From a virus, in the IMG/VR virus record IMGVR_UViG_3300028388_002041, positions 1 to 33,239 of that record: a DNA stretch of 33,239 nucleotides. One strand, given 5' to 3'. Under the pieces are notes generated by a model. That model was not told the DNA's origin. It ran no database searches and saw only the letters and a list, made by a program, of their open reading frames with translations. The position numbers were made by a program, and so were the translations under genes. Numbering within the stretch: position 1 is the stretch's first letter; every line of letters starts with the position of its first letter. Shown in pieces: positions 1 through 7,967 of the stretch.

Positions 1-1525
1 TATTATTAGTTGCGTCTGTTATTGGAAAATATTCGTTGTTATTACTACAATCTTCATTACTTTCAGGTTGAATTTCTTTAATACCTATAAAAGACTCATT
101 TCTATTTCTTGCAAAAAACCCAAAAGCACTTTCTAAAACACCTTTATTATAATATTGATTAATAAACCCCGATACTGTATATACCCTATTATACCTAAAA
201 CCATAAAAATAATCATTAGGATATTGGTTAGGATTTGCCACACCTATAATATCATCTATCGCACCATCAGGGTAATCATCAATGTTAGTAGAAAATGAAT
301 AAGATTTAGGATCAACACTATCGGGATTTCCGTTATCATCTAACTGGTGCTCTTTAATCTGTGGGACTAAAAATTTCGCTCTATATGTTCTACGCCCACC
401 ACTAGCATCATTTAACGAAAATCTAAATCGATATTTACCCTCAGTGGGTATACCAATATTTGGGTCTTTTGTTTCTATCAAATAACCAAACTCATCTGTA
501 GTCACATATTTTAAATTCATTGGAACCCTAACGAAAAAATTACCGTTTTCATCTATAGATGCGTCCAAACTAACACTCTCTAATAATGGTCTTCTATCGT
601 TTATAGTACCATCTTGATTTGTCTCGTATTGACCCGTAAAACGTATTGCCTCAATATCACCTTCCGTTGTGGTTAACGAACATTTTTCCCCCATTTCATT
701 ATCCACATTACAACGAACTTTCACCCCATTTCTTCCATCGTCTGTGTAAGTTCCACCCATAAATAAGGCGTAGGGTTCAACCCTAAATCCTTGCGTCTCC
801 AGATCAAAATCTGAACGGGTGATTCCCAATTCACATAAATCTTCATCACCCCATAATGGTTCCACGTTTACCGTTTTTTGTGTTGATATAATTTGTGGTA
901 ATGATTCTAAATTATCCGACGCTTTAAACGTAAACGGATTTTCAAATTTTTCTTCTGACACACCCTCATATCTTAAATCAAACGGTACCAAAGATTGACA
1001 ACCAATGTCCGATATATCAACATCATAATGAATTATGTATGTTCCAACAGGAACACCTGTAATCATAAAATCACCAGCATTATTTGTTTTAGCCGTGTAT
1101 TTATAATATTTTTCAAAAACCTCTAATACATTTTCATTTGTCAATACTTCTTGTTTTGACGGAAATGTACCCGTTGGTGTATGCCCTGAGTGTTGCTGCT
1201 TTTTAGGTAATAAATTATATCGATATCCGTTTTCGTCTTTTGACGATATTGATTTATACGGATATAAGTTACTTATCACCGCATCATTTTCATCAATATC
1301 TTCAATAGGAACAAATAACGAAACCCTAGCATTAGGTATTCCATAACCACCATTAGTAAAAACACGCCCTACGACCACACCATAATCCGCGCAATTTGTC
1401 CCATACAAATCAGTTTGTCTAATCTTTAATGATAAAATATCTAACGTTTCATATTTTTGATTTAGATTGATTCGTATGTTTTGGTCTAACCCTGGTGTTG
1501 TTCTTATTCTATATGATTTTGACAT
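1..1525 (-). CDS. Baseplate wedge-region structural protein, gp7 position (partial, C-terminus off window)
   Basis: The frame is open from an ATG at 1525 to the left edge, giving at least 508 residues with no stop. It begins one base after the stop of the gp6-like gene (TAATATG junction), so the start is well supported. The N-terminal part (about residues 45 to 170) reads like a carboxypeptidase-regulatory/transthyretin-like beta-sandwich: VVVGRVFTNGGYGIPNARV is followed later by NNAGDFMITGVPVGTYIIHY, the usual 'ornament then grow' pattern of such domains. The rest is beta-rich with many Asp, Asn and Gly turns and no enzymatic motif I recognise. In T4, gene 7 follows gene 6 and encodes a large baseplate wedge subunit, so position suggests a gp7 counterpart. 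I cannot show sequence homology to gp7. Virion structural protein: fairly sure. Exact role: inferred from position only. Confidence 0.75.
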   Translation of the reverse strand, partial: MSKSYRIRTTPGLDQNIRINLNQKYETLDILSLKIRQTDLYGTNCADYGVVVGRVFTNGGYGIPNARVSLFVPIEDIDENDAVISNLYPYKSISSKDENGYRYNLLPKKQQHSGHTPTGTFPSKQEVLTNENVLEVFEKYYKYTAKTNNAGDFMITGVPVGTYIIHYDVDISDIGCQSLVPFDLRYEGVSEEKFENPFTFKASDNLESLPQIISTQKTVNVEPLWGDEDLCELGITRSDFDLETQGFRVEPYALFMGGTYTDDGRNGVKVRCNVDNEMGEKCSLTTTEGDIEAIRFTGQYETNQDGTINDRRPLLESVSLDASIDENGNFFVRVPMNLKYVTTDEFGYLIETKDPNIGIPTEGKYRFRFSLNDASGGRRTYRAKFLVPQIKEHQLDDNGNPDSVDPKSYSFSTNIDDYPDGAIDDIIGVANPNQYPNDYFYGFRYNRVYTVSGFINQYYNKGVLESAFGFFARNRNESFIGIKEIQPESNEDCSNNNEYFPITDATNN

Positions 1526-1526
1526 A

Positions 1527-3362
1527 TTATCTGATATTTGGTTCTATCAATCTTTTTGTTCTTATTTTTATATCTTTTTCTGGAAACCTTATTTGATAAA
1601 TTTGATTAGATCTCATAAATAATGTTTCATCTGTTGTAACAACCTGTAATGTTTCCATATCAACATACCCTTGCGCCACACGACCATCCGAATAGTTACC
1701 TTCAAGTTTGTTATATAATCTTAACTCAACCAAGTTTGACACACCAGCAATATTAGATATTTCTTTCTTTAAAACACCCAAATATAGATGATCACCCAAC
1801 TCTCTACCATTAGTGTTAAAATAACTTTCAACAACATCTATTATGTCTGAAACAACTTCATTTTGATTAATATTAGAATCAACAATCACATCAGCATCTA
1901 CAGCTAAATCGACAATTTCCGCCGTTTCAACTTCGATAAAATCATTTATCATTCTATATTCTGATAAATAATTAACCACATTTTCTCTTAAAATATTGGA
2001 TACGTTTGTTGTTAAATTACCATTCGCATCATAAGCCAATAAATTAATTTTAATCTTATTTTCTTCTTCTACTATCGTAACTTTTGATGGTGCACCAAAT
2101 TTTGATGGCATTGTTTCAATTAAAATTCTATAATCGTTTAATGTAACCGCTCTTTCTTGTGCCGCAAAATTATACGCTACCATATGTTTTACCTCTTCTA
2201 TTGAAGGTTTGTCCGCCCCACCTATGGCGGCCGTTACGTTTGTCACTCTTAAAGAGTTTGACACACTTCTATTTCTACGAGAGTCAGGACCATTCACAGC
2301 TAAATCATACTCACCTAAACCATTTATAACACCAACACCCACATTAGAAGTTAACCCACCACCAACACGGTATCTAATAAATAACGTGGTGTTTGGCTGA
2401 ATCGCCCTACCTAACGATATGTTGTTAGTAACATCTAACACACTTTCATCCATATCAACATCAATAAACCCTCTTAATTGATCTTGAGCGGTTAAATTAC
2501 CACCACCGAATGTAACATATGCAAACCCTTCAGGTGTATACTCAACCAAAAATCTTCTATCAACATCTATATATTTACCTTTTACTATCCCATTTTCTGT
2601 TTGTACCGAAGTGTCTGTAACGAATAATCTTTTATTTATTAAAGATTTAACTTCATACCATTTATTTTGAGATGTTACAAATTCATTACTTCTTGGTGAT
2701 GTTGCATACGTAGTCCCGTTTTTATGTATGATGTCCGTAACACTTAATACATCACGATCAGGTAAATATAATTTATAAAATGGTTTAGCATCACTTTCCC
2801 TAATCACTTTTTTATAAATTTTAGTAATACCATTAATAACCATCACTCTCTTAGTGATATTATAGGATATTAAATTATTAGAAGCGTCAAAAACAGGTAT
2901 TTTTGTTCTATTAGCACGCCCTGATTCATCAAAAGGTGATGAAAAATCAACATCTTCTAAAGTTTCAAAAACATTACCAGCACCCGTAACTTGCGCACCT
3001 CTTCTTAAAATACCCAAATAACGAGCATCTTCTTTATCACCCAAGACCGGAACCGTAATAGTAAAATCTGCGATACATACAGAAGGTCTTTTACCAGGAA
3101 CTTTTAATCCATATGTTTTTGCAATTGCATAAACAGATTGTTTCTTTTGTGCTTCAAAGAGAAATGTTTCTTGTAGAACTCTATCAATATGAAAATGAAG
3201 ATTATCCGCAATCGCTGCGTTTAATTCTAACAATACCGTATATAACGAAGCATCATTAAAGTTTTGAATTAAATCAGGATAATTAGATCTTGTATAATTT
3301 ATCAACTCTTGTTTTAATCCAATAAAGTCTCTTCTTTCGTTACCAATTCCGTCTGTAATCAT
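1527..3362 (-). CDS. Baseplate wedge protein, gp6/baseplate J-like
   Basis: The 611-residue product resembles the baseplate J/T4 gp6 family, which forms the dimeric wedge ring around the hub of contractile tails. The N-terminus has the family's typical helical opening (FIGLKQELINYTRSNYPDLI, then LELNAAIADNLHFHIDRV). The middle is beta-rich. The C-terminal third has the J-like block with AAIGGADKPSIEEVKHMVAY, then RAVTLNDYRILIETMPSKFG, which matches the conserved 'GG..ae..ee.k...p...ra..RavT..DY' segment of the family. Its start lies one base after the stop of the gp25-like gene. gp25 and gp6 interact in the T4 wedge, so adjacency supports the call. Length is close to T4 gp6 (660 aa). Confidence 0.88.
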   Translation of the reverse strand: MITDGIGNERRDFIGLKQELINYTRSNYPDLIQNFNDASLYTVLLELNAAIADNLHFHIDRVLQETFLFEAQKKQSVYAIAKTYGLKVPGKRPSVCIADFTITVPVLGDKEDARYLGILRRGAQVTGAGNVFETLEDVDFSSPFDESGRANRTKIPVFDASNNLISYNITKRVMVINGITKIYKKVIRESDAKPFYKLYLPDRDVLSVTDIIHKNGTTYATSPRSNEFVTSQNKWYEVKSLINKRLFVTDTSVQTENGIVKGKYIDVDRRFLVEYTPEGFAYVTFGGGNLTAQDQLRGFIDVDMDESVLDVTNNISLGRAIQPNTTLFIRYRVGGGLTSNVGVGVINGLGEYDLAVNGPDSRRNRSVSNSLRVTNVTAAIGGADKPSIEEVKHMVAYNFAAQERAVTLNDYRILIETMPSKFGAPSKVTIVEEENKIKINLLAYDANGNLTTNVSNILRENVVNYLSEYRMINDFIEVETAEIVDLAVDADVIVDSNINQNEVVSDIIDVVESYFNTNGRELGDHLYLGVLKKEISNIAGVSNLVELRLYNKLEGNYSDGRVAQGYVDMETLQVVTTDETLFMRSNQIYQIRFPEKDIKIRTKRLIEPNIR

Positions 3363-3363
3363 A

Positions 3364-3771
3364 TTATAATACTATTGTTATAGTGTCAGATTCGTTAAAC
3401 GAACCTGAAGTTATTGAGTAGTCAATTCTAACTTTAACGGTGTATTCATCAATATTATCTATTACTTCTGCCTCTTCTGAAGTTAATAAAGCAATTTCAT
3501 TAATTTTTACCTGTGGTAAATACCTCTTAACACTTTCATCAATTTCTTGTCTTATTTGTGTTTTAGTAATATTATCTTTCTGTTCAAAAATAAATTCGTG
3601 AAGTCTTGTACCAAAATCAGGTAAATAATATCTAGTTCCCTTTCTAGTCATCAGTAAATGAATTAAGTTAGATTTAACTTCATCACGAGGATCTTCAGTG
3701 AGTTTTAGAAACTTACCTTTTTGTGAATCCTGAAAAGGAAATGATATACCGTATGTTATATAATCAGCCAT
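3364..3771 (-). CDS. Baseplate wedge protein, GPW/gp25 family
   Basis: This 135-residue protein fits the gp25/GPW family in length and pattern. Members are small wedge proteins at the inner baseplate that help start sheath assembly. Visible family features are an N-terminal segment on 'F.......G....+', a helix (DEVKSNLIHLLMTRKGTRYY) and the conserved LPDFGTRLHEFIFEQ block, followed by a helix and a C-terminal beta hairpin. It is the first gene of a new unit: a strong terminator (3803-3832) lies upstream and a TATTTATA motif (3789-3796) lies 17 bases before its ATG. No Shine-Dalgarno is present. The gp6-like gene follows at one base. Confidence 0.9.
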   Translation of the reverse strand: MADYITYGISFPFQDSQKGKFLKLTEDPRDEVKSNLIHLLMTRKGTRYYLPDFGTRLHEFIFEQKDNITKTQIRQEIDESVKRYLPQVKINEIALLTSEEAEVIDNIDEYTVKVRIDYSITSGSFNESDTITIVL

Positions 3772-3788
3772 ATTTTATCTATATAAAA

Positions 3789-3796
3789 TATAAATA
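3789..3796 (-). promoter_or_regulatory. TATTTATA motif before the gp25-like gene
   Basis: A perfect TATTTATA on the minus strand sits between the terminator of the thioredoxin unit and the gp25-like start codon. The same motif recurs in most other gaps between units. It is a candidate phage promoter element by recurrence and position; function is inferred. Confidence 0.4.
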
Positions 3797-3802
3797 TTAA
3801 AT

Positions 3803-3832
3803 AAAAAAAAAGTGAGGGGTCTCCCTCACTTT
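3803..3832 (-). terminator. Intrinsic terminator after the thioredoxin-like gene
   Basis: A perfect 10-bp stem (AAAGTGAGGG, 3809-3818, with CCCTCACTTT, 3823-3832; loop GTCT) is followed on the minus strand by a run of nine T. It ends the minus-strand transcript about 30 bases after the thioredoxin-like stop codon. Confidence 0.9.
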
Positions 3833-3863
3833 ATATAATTCATATTATTAACTAAAAAGTAAA

Positions 3864-4121
3864 TTATGCATACATATCAATAATATTTTTGACTTCCTTT
3901 GATGATTTAACACCTTTCCATCTCATAACTTCAACACCATTACTTTCGACTATAACCGTTGGTACTGATACTACACCAGACGATTCAGCTAAATCAGGTT
4001 GTTGATTAACTTCGATGTTTTGAACATTAAATTCAACTTTTTTCTGTGCTCTTTCTAATATTCTCCCCATAGAAATACAAGGTGCGCATGTTTCTTTATA
4101 AAATTTCTTGATTGTAACCAT
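3864..4121 (-). CDS. Thioredoxin-like protein (CAPC active site)
   Basis: This 85-residue protein has a minimal thioredoxin/glutaredoxin fold. It carries the redox motif C12-A-P-C15 after the first beta strand and the cis-proline loop SVP (P54), then a strand, GV and a C-terminal helix. Small phage redoxins of this type reduce the C-terminal cysteine pair of class I ribonucleotide reductase, and the nrdB-nrdA genes lie just upstream with only a homing endonuclease gene between, so NrdA is the likely partner. At 85 aa it matches T4 NrdC/mini-thioredoxins better than full thioredoxin. The cysteine spacing is directly visible; the partner is inferred. Confidence 0.88.
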   Translation of the reverse strand: MVTIKKFYKETCAPCISMGRILERAQKKVEFNVQNIEVNQQPDLAESSGVVSVPTVIVESNGVEVMRWKGVKSSKEVKNIIDMYA

Positions 4122-4157
4122 AATTTTAATTTTTTAATTTAAATATATTTATATGTA

Positions 4158-4226
4158 ACTAAGGTTAGATATTCAGTGGCCGCTGAATATCAATTTACCA
4201 CTCAGGTAAGTAAACTGTCCCTTAGT
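4158..4226. other. Structured intergenic element (three nested inverted repeats)
   Basis: Three stems fit together as a three-way junction: outer ACTAAGG (4158-4164) with CCTTAGT (4220-4226), inner GATATTCAG (4168-4176) with CTGAATATC (4183-4191), and TTACC (4195-4199) with GGTAA (4205-4209). It lies between the thioredoxin-like gene and the divergent GIY-YIG gene. On the minus strand it would be in the 5' leader of the redoxin transcript, downstream of a TATTTAT motif at 4231-4237. On the plus strand it is just ahead of the endonuclease. It has no run of T, so it is not a plain terminator. Role unknown. Confidence 0.45.
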
Positions 4227-4230
4227 CATA

Positions 4231-4237
4231 ATAAATA
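4231..4237 (-). promoter_or_regulatory. TATTTAT motif between the GIY-YIG and thioredoxin-like genes
   Basis: A minus-strand TATTTAT occurs about 110 bases before the thioredoxin-like start, with the structured element in between. It shares the recurring intergenic motif. The strand assignment is uncertain because the plus-strand gene starts nearby at 4253. Confidence 0.25.
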
Positions 4238-4252
4238 CAACTCAGGACTATA

Positions 4253-4945
4253 ATGAAAGATAAAAAATATCATTATGTTTATCAAATTACTGACACCCGA
4301 AATGGTAATATTTACATAGGAAAAAGAACATCTTATTTACCACCAGAACAAGATAATGAATATTACGGAAGTGGTAAGATTATCCGTAGAATTATTTTAA
4401 AGCATGGTACTTCTATTCTATCAAAGAAAATAATAAAAAAATTCAATTCAGAAAAAGAATGCTCCGATTATGAAGCTTCAATATTAACGGAAAGCTTTAT
4501 CAGTCGTAAGGATGTTTATAATATCGCGCCCGGCTACTTTGGTGGTGATGTTTTTACCTGGAAAAGTGATATAGATAAAAAGATAACCTCAAAAAGAATA
4601 TCAGAATCGGGTATAATGAGATTTATGGATGAGGGTGAAAGAAAAAAATGTAATGTCTTTAAAAACATAACCGGTGATGAATTAAAAAAGAGGAAAAAAG
4701 TATGGAGTAACGCATCAAAAGGACCTAAAAATGGTAGATTTAAGTACCATCAAAAAGTGTATTGTGTAGATAAGAAGACGGATAAATTAATTAAGATATA
4801 TGATTATGCCGCACAATCTGAAGAGGATGGGTTTAATGATAAATATGTTTTAAATTGTTGTAAGAAGGTACCATATTACCACACACATAAAGGATTTAAA
4901 TGGTTTTTTGAAGAAGATTATTTGAAAAATAAAAAGGGAACGTAA
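4253..4945 (+). CDS. GIY-YIG homing endonuclease, free-standing
   Basis: This is the only plus-strand gene. The 230-residue product has an N-terminal GIY-YIG nuclease domain: YVY (8-10), YIG (21-23) with R25 close behind, the catalytic glutamate in DYEASIL (E74), and the family's YNIAPGYFGG segment (about 89-98). The C-terminal part looks like NUMOD-type DNA-binding modules: WSNASKGPKNGRF, then KVYCVDKKTDKLIKIYDYAA and GFKWFFEED, close to the NUMOD1 pattern. Such genes cut related phage genomes and spread by repair copying, like T4 Seg/Mob enzymes. No intron core is evident and both neighbours are intact, so it appears to be an intergenic insertion between nrdA and the redoxin gene. Its stop codon lies in the loop of the downstream terminator. 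Confidence 0.92.
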   Translation: MKDKKYHYVYQITDTRNGNIYIGKRTSYLPPEQDNEYYGSGKIIRRIILKHGTSILSKKIIKKFNSEKECSDYEASILTESFISRKDVYNIAPGYFGGDVFTWKSDIDKKITSKRISESGIMRFMDEGERKKCNVFKNITGDELKKRKKVWSNASKGPKNGRFKYHQKVYCVDKKTDKLIKIYDYAAQSEEDGFNDKYVLNCCKKVPYYHTHKGFKWFFEEDYLKNKKGT

Positions 4946-4956
4946 GTTCCCTTTTT
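4931..4956. terminator. Bidirectional terminator shared by the GIY-YIG gene and nrdA
   Basis: A perfect 11-bp stem, AAAAAGGGAAC (4931-4941) with GTTCCCTTTTT (4946-4956), has the 4-base loop GTAA, which contains the TAA stop codon of the endonuclease gene. T-rich sequence follows on both strands, so it can end the rightward endonuclease transcript and the leftward nrdA transcript (nrdA stops at 4965). Confidence 0.88.
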
Positions 4957-4964
4957 TAATTACA

Positions 4965-6671
4965 CTAAGCTTCACATGATGAGCAATATAGATCATTAAT
5001 TTGTAACTTCTTACGTGCCTTTTCCTGAGCTTGATTTAACGAATGTTGATAATAAAATGTTTTAACACCACTTTCCCATCCTGTAATAAGAAGTTTATTT
5101 ACTTCTTTCACCGGCATAGATGGTGGTATCATCAAGTTTAAGGATTGTGCTTGGTCAATATATTGTTGACGAACCGCAGCTTGATTTACAACTGACATTT
5201 GTGAAATCTCAGCAAATGTTTTAAACACTTCCTTTTCATGTTCAGTTAAAAACTCTAAGTGTTGAACAGACCCGTCATATTTCTTAATAGAGCTCCAAAC
5301 TTCTTTTTTATCTTCACCCTTTTCTTGTAGTAATTTAACCAACATTGGGTTTTTAATTGTTACTTTAAGTTTTGCCAAATCTTTCACATAACAATTAGAC
5401 CAAATAGGTTCAATAGATTGTGAAACCTGACCTAATATAAACGCAGATGACACCGTAGGTGCAATTGCATTTAATGTTACATTTCTACGACCATAACCTT
5501 TAAGTAAAGATGGTTCGCCAAACTTATCCGCCATATCCTTAGATGCGTTATGTGATTTTTCATGAATCAACTTAAAAACATCACGATTAAGATTTGCGGC
5601 TTCAACCGATTCAAATGGTATCATTTTTGATTGTAACAGTGAGTGCCAACCTAATACTCCTAATCCTAATGCTCGTTGGTTTTTTGCAAAGTTATACGCC
5701 TTTTCCATATACATAAAGGTTCTTTTCCCTTCAATGGTACCATCATCACGTCTTTCTTCTAACTTAGTTAAAAATTCAGTTACAACAGTATCTAAGAATT
5801 TAACCATCGTTTCAACAGCATCCGTATCTTTCCACTCATCATAACGCAATAAGTTCATAGAACTTAACACACAAACGAAAGATTCTTCTTCGTTAGAACT
5901 AAGTGCTATTTCGCTACATAGATTTGATGCAACAATTTTTTTACCTTTGTCTTGATAAACATCGGGTGATTCATTATTCATATTATCACTAAACATAACA
6001 TATGGATAACCAATTTCCCCTCTTCTTTGAAGAACTTTCGCCCATATTTTTTGCTTATCTTTATCACCATCGATCATATCTTCCATAAACTCATCAGTGA
6101 CTGTGACTGCATGAGTTAAATCTTGGATAGGAAACCCTTCTGTTCCAATTTTCAAGAACTCTTCAATATCAGGATGTTCAATAGGTAGATATGGTGAAAA
6201 ACGACCCCTACGAGTGTTTCCTTGTGAAATATTATCAACAACAGACTCGAATAGATTCATAAAATGAACCGCACCTGGCGCTTTTCCGTTATCAGTTACA
6301 TCCGCACCTCGTTCTCTAAGATTGCCAAAATAACCTGACGTTCCACCACCCATTTTACTCATTTCACCAACTTCTGCTTGTGTGAATAATATAGATTCTA
6401 TGTTGTCTTCAACACTTGAACCAAAACAAGACACTGGAAGTCCTCGTTTTTTACCATAATTTGCCCACACTGGTGATGATAAAGAATACCACCCATGAGA
6501 CATATACTCATAAAACTTATCAGCAAAACCTTCTTCACCCAAAAGTTCTTCCGCGTGATCCGCAATCGTTCTAATTCGTTCTTTTGCGGTTTCACCTTCA
6601 CTTAAATAACCTCTTTCCAAAAAAGTTACAGTATCGGGCGTTATCCACCCAAAATCATCTAATACGTTCAT
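4965..6671 (-). CDS. nrdA: Ribonucleotide reductase class I large (catalytic) subunit, lacking the ATP-cone
   Basis: This catalytic alpha subunit reduces ribonucleoside diphosphates to deoxyribonucleotides for phage DNA synthesis. Key residues are visible: C82 and C267 (the redox pair matching E. coli C225/C462), the N250-L-C252-S-E254 active-site motif holding the thiyl cysteine, the phosphate-binding APTVSSAF segment, the Y540-Y541 pair of the radical path, and the C-terminal shuttle pair C563-S-S-C566. At 568 residues it is much shorter than E. coli NrdA (761). The missing part includes the N-terminal ATP-cone: the protein opens almost directly with the ten-stranded barrel region. That domain is instead on the neighbouring NrdB. 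It starts 28 bases after the nrdB stop, so the two are co-transcribed. Confidence 0.96.
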   Translation of the reverse strand: MNVLDDFGWITPDTVTFLERGYLSEGETAKERIRTIADHAEELLGEEGFADKFYEYMSHGWYSLSSPVWANYGKKRGLPVSCFGSSVEDNIESILFTQAEVGEMSKMGGGTSGYFGNLRERGADVTDNGKAPGAVHFMNLFESVVDNISQGNTRRGRFSPYLPIEHPDIEEFLKIGTEGFPIQDLTHAVTVTDEFMEDMIDGDKDKQKIWAKVLQRRGEIGYPYVMFSDNMNNESPDVYQDKGKKIVASNLCSEIALSSNEEESFVCVLSSMNLLRYDEWKDTDAVETMVKFLDTVVTEFLTKLEERRDDGTIEGKRTFMYMEKAYNFAKNQRALGLGVLGWHSLLQSKMIPFESVEAANLNRDVFKLIHEKSHNASKDMADKFGEPSLLKGYGRRNVTLNAIAPTVSSAFILGQVSQSIEPIWSNCYVKDLAKLKVTIKNPMLVKLLQEKGEDKKEVWSSIKKYDGSVQHLEFLTEHEKEVFKTFAEISQMSVVNQAAVRQQYIDQAQSLNLMIPPSMPVKEVNKLLITGWESGVKTFYYQHSLNQAQEKARKKLQINDLYCSSCEA

Positions 6672-6699
6672 ATTTTATTTTTTTGTTAGTTAAATATTA

Positions 6700-7953
6700 T
6701 TAAAATAAATCTTCAGCTTCAACTGATTTTTGTCTTTTAGTATAGTTAATACTTCTTTTATAAAAGAAATCTGTATGTTTAGTGGTCATAACTTCATCAT
6801 CAAACCATTCGGTTTTTTCTAATAAAGAACTATCAGTTTCAAATACTGAATCAATACCAATTTCATTTAATGACCGATTAAATCTATCTTTAATAAACTC
6901 AATGGTTTCTTGTTTAGTTAGAAAGTCCAAATCACCTTCTTCAAACATCCAATCGACAATACCCTTTTCGGCTTCGTATGCTTCAATAGTTGCTTGTTTA
7001 ACGTCTTCCACAACTTGTTCTGTCCACCACTCAGGATTTTCTCTTTTAATGGTATTAACCAAATCAAAACCAAAATCCGCATGTATCTGCTCTTCTTTTG
7101 AAGTCGCTTCAACTGCGTTGGACATACCTTTTAACTGATTCTTATGTTTGTTGAATGACATGATAACCAAGAATTGACTAAATAAAGATACGTTTTCAAC
7201 AAACATAGAAAATAAAATGACCGACTCAAAATAATCTTTATTATCTAAAGCAGATGAATTAGCGATAGATTTTTCTAAATATTTTATTCTTCTACGTATT
7301 GCTGGAACTTCCATTAATGTTTCAAATTCATCACTTAAACCTAATATTTTAAGTAAATTAGAATAGGCATCATGATGTCTAACCTCAGACTCCGCAAATG
7401 TTGCACCAACAGAACCAATTTCAGGTTTTGGCATCTTATCATAAATTTTACCCCAAAATGTTTTTACCGCAACTTCAATTTGTGAAATGGCCAACATTGC
7501 CCGTTTAACCGCAGTTTTTTCAGCTTTAGTCATACCAACATTAAAATCTTGAATATCAGAAGTATAATTAAATTCATCATGAATCCAATATGAATGTCGA
7601 ATAGAGTTAACATATTCTTCCAACTCAGGATACTCGTATGGTTTTAAGTTTGTTCTTTTTACGAAAATATTTGGTCTTCTTTTATCCCTGTATAGTATGT
7701 ATGATTTAGCAACATCATTTAAATTATGGTTCATTAACTCATTTTCAACCATATCATGTATTTCATCCACTTTTGGTATAACACCATTGTCTGAATGATA
7801 TAAATCTAACTCAATTTTGGTGGCGATTTTTTGTGCTATAGTTTCGTCAGTACTGTCTACTGATTTCATCGCTTTTAAAACTGCCACTTTAATTTTATCA
7901 GAATTAAATAAAGCTTCTTCTCCGTTTTTCTTAATAACCTTATGTTCGTTCAT
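6700..7953 (-). CDS. nrdB: Ribonucleotide reductase class I radical-generating subunit with N-terminal ATP-cone
   Basis: The protein (417 aa) has two parts. Residues 1 to about 93 are an ATP-cone: VIKKNGEEALFNSDKIKVAV at the start and a later NDVAKSYILYRDKRR, as in NrdR and NrdA N-termini. Residues from about 120 on form the ferritin-like beta-subunit with metal ligands E160, E190-x-x-H193, E253 and E288-x-x-H291. Y197 sits seven residues after E190, as E. coli Y122 does after E115, so a radical tyrosine may be present. An ATP-cone on NrdB rather than NrdA is known from L. blandensis, where dATP induces inactive tetramers of NrdB. The same arrangement, with the matching absence in NrdA, is directly visible here. 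It lies 14 bases after the helicase gene. Confidence 0.96.
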   Translation of the reverse strand: MNEHKVIKKNGEEALFNSDKIKVAVLKAMKSVDSTDETIAQKIATKIELDLYHSDNGVIPKVDEIHDMVENELMNHNLNDVAKSYILYRDKRRPNIFVKRTNLKPYEYPELEEYVNSIRHSYWIHDEFNYTSDIQDFNVGMTKAEKTAVKRAMLAISQIEVAVKTFWGKIYDKMPKPEIGSVGATFAESEVRHHDAYSNLLKILGLSDEFETLMEVPAIRRRIKYLEKSIANSSALDNKDYFESVILFSMFVENVSLFSQFLVIMSFNKHKNQLKGMSNAVEATSKEEQIHADFGFDLVNTIKRENPEWWTEQVVEDVKQATIEAYEAEKGIVDWMFEEGDLDFLTKQETIEFIKDRFNRSLNEIGIDSVFETDSSLLEKTEWFDDEVMTTKHTDFFYKRSINYTKRQKSVEAEDLF

Positions 7954-7967
7954 TTTTATTATGTTTT

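Noticed and set aside
4158-4226. Self-cleaving ribozyme (hammerhead) because of the three-way junction.
   Set aside because: The conserved core CUGANGA and GAAA segments are absent.
3864-6671. Group I intron carrying the GIY-YIG gene.
   Set aside because: The gene is antisense to its neighbours, both neighbours are complete, and no intron core or split exon is visible.
6398-7112. Minus-strand alternate frames inside nrdA and nrdB (6398-6601, 6918-7112) and inside the helicase (8564-8767) and sheath (29004-29264).
   Set aside because: Out-of-frame shadows of genes with clear catalytic or structural motifs.
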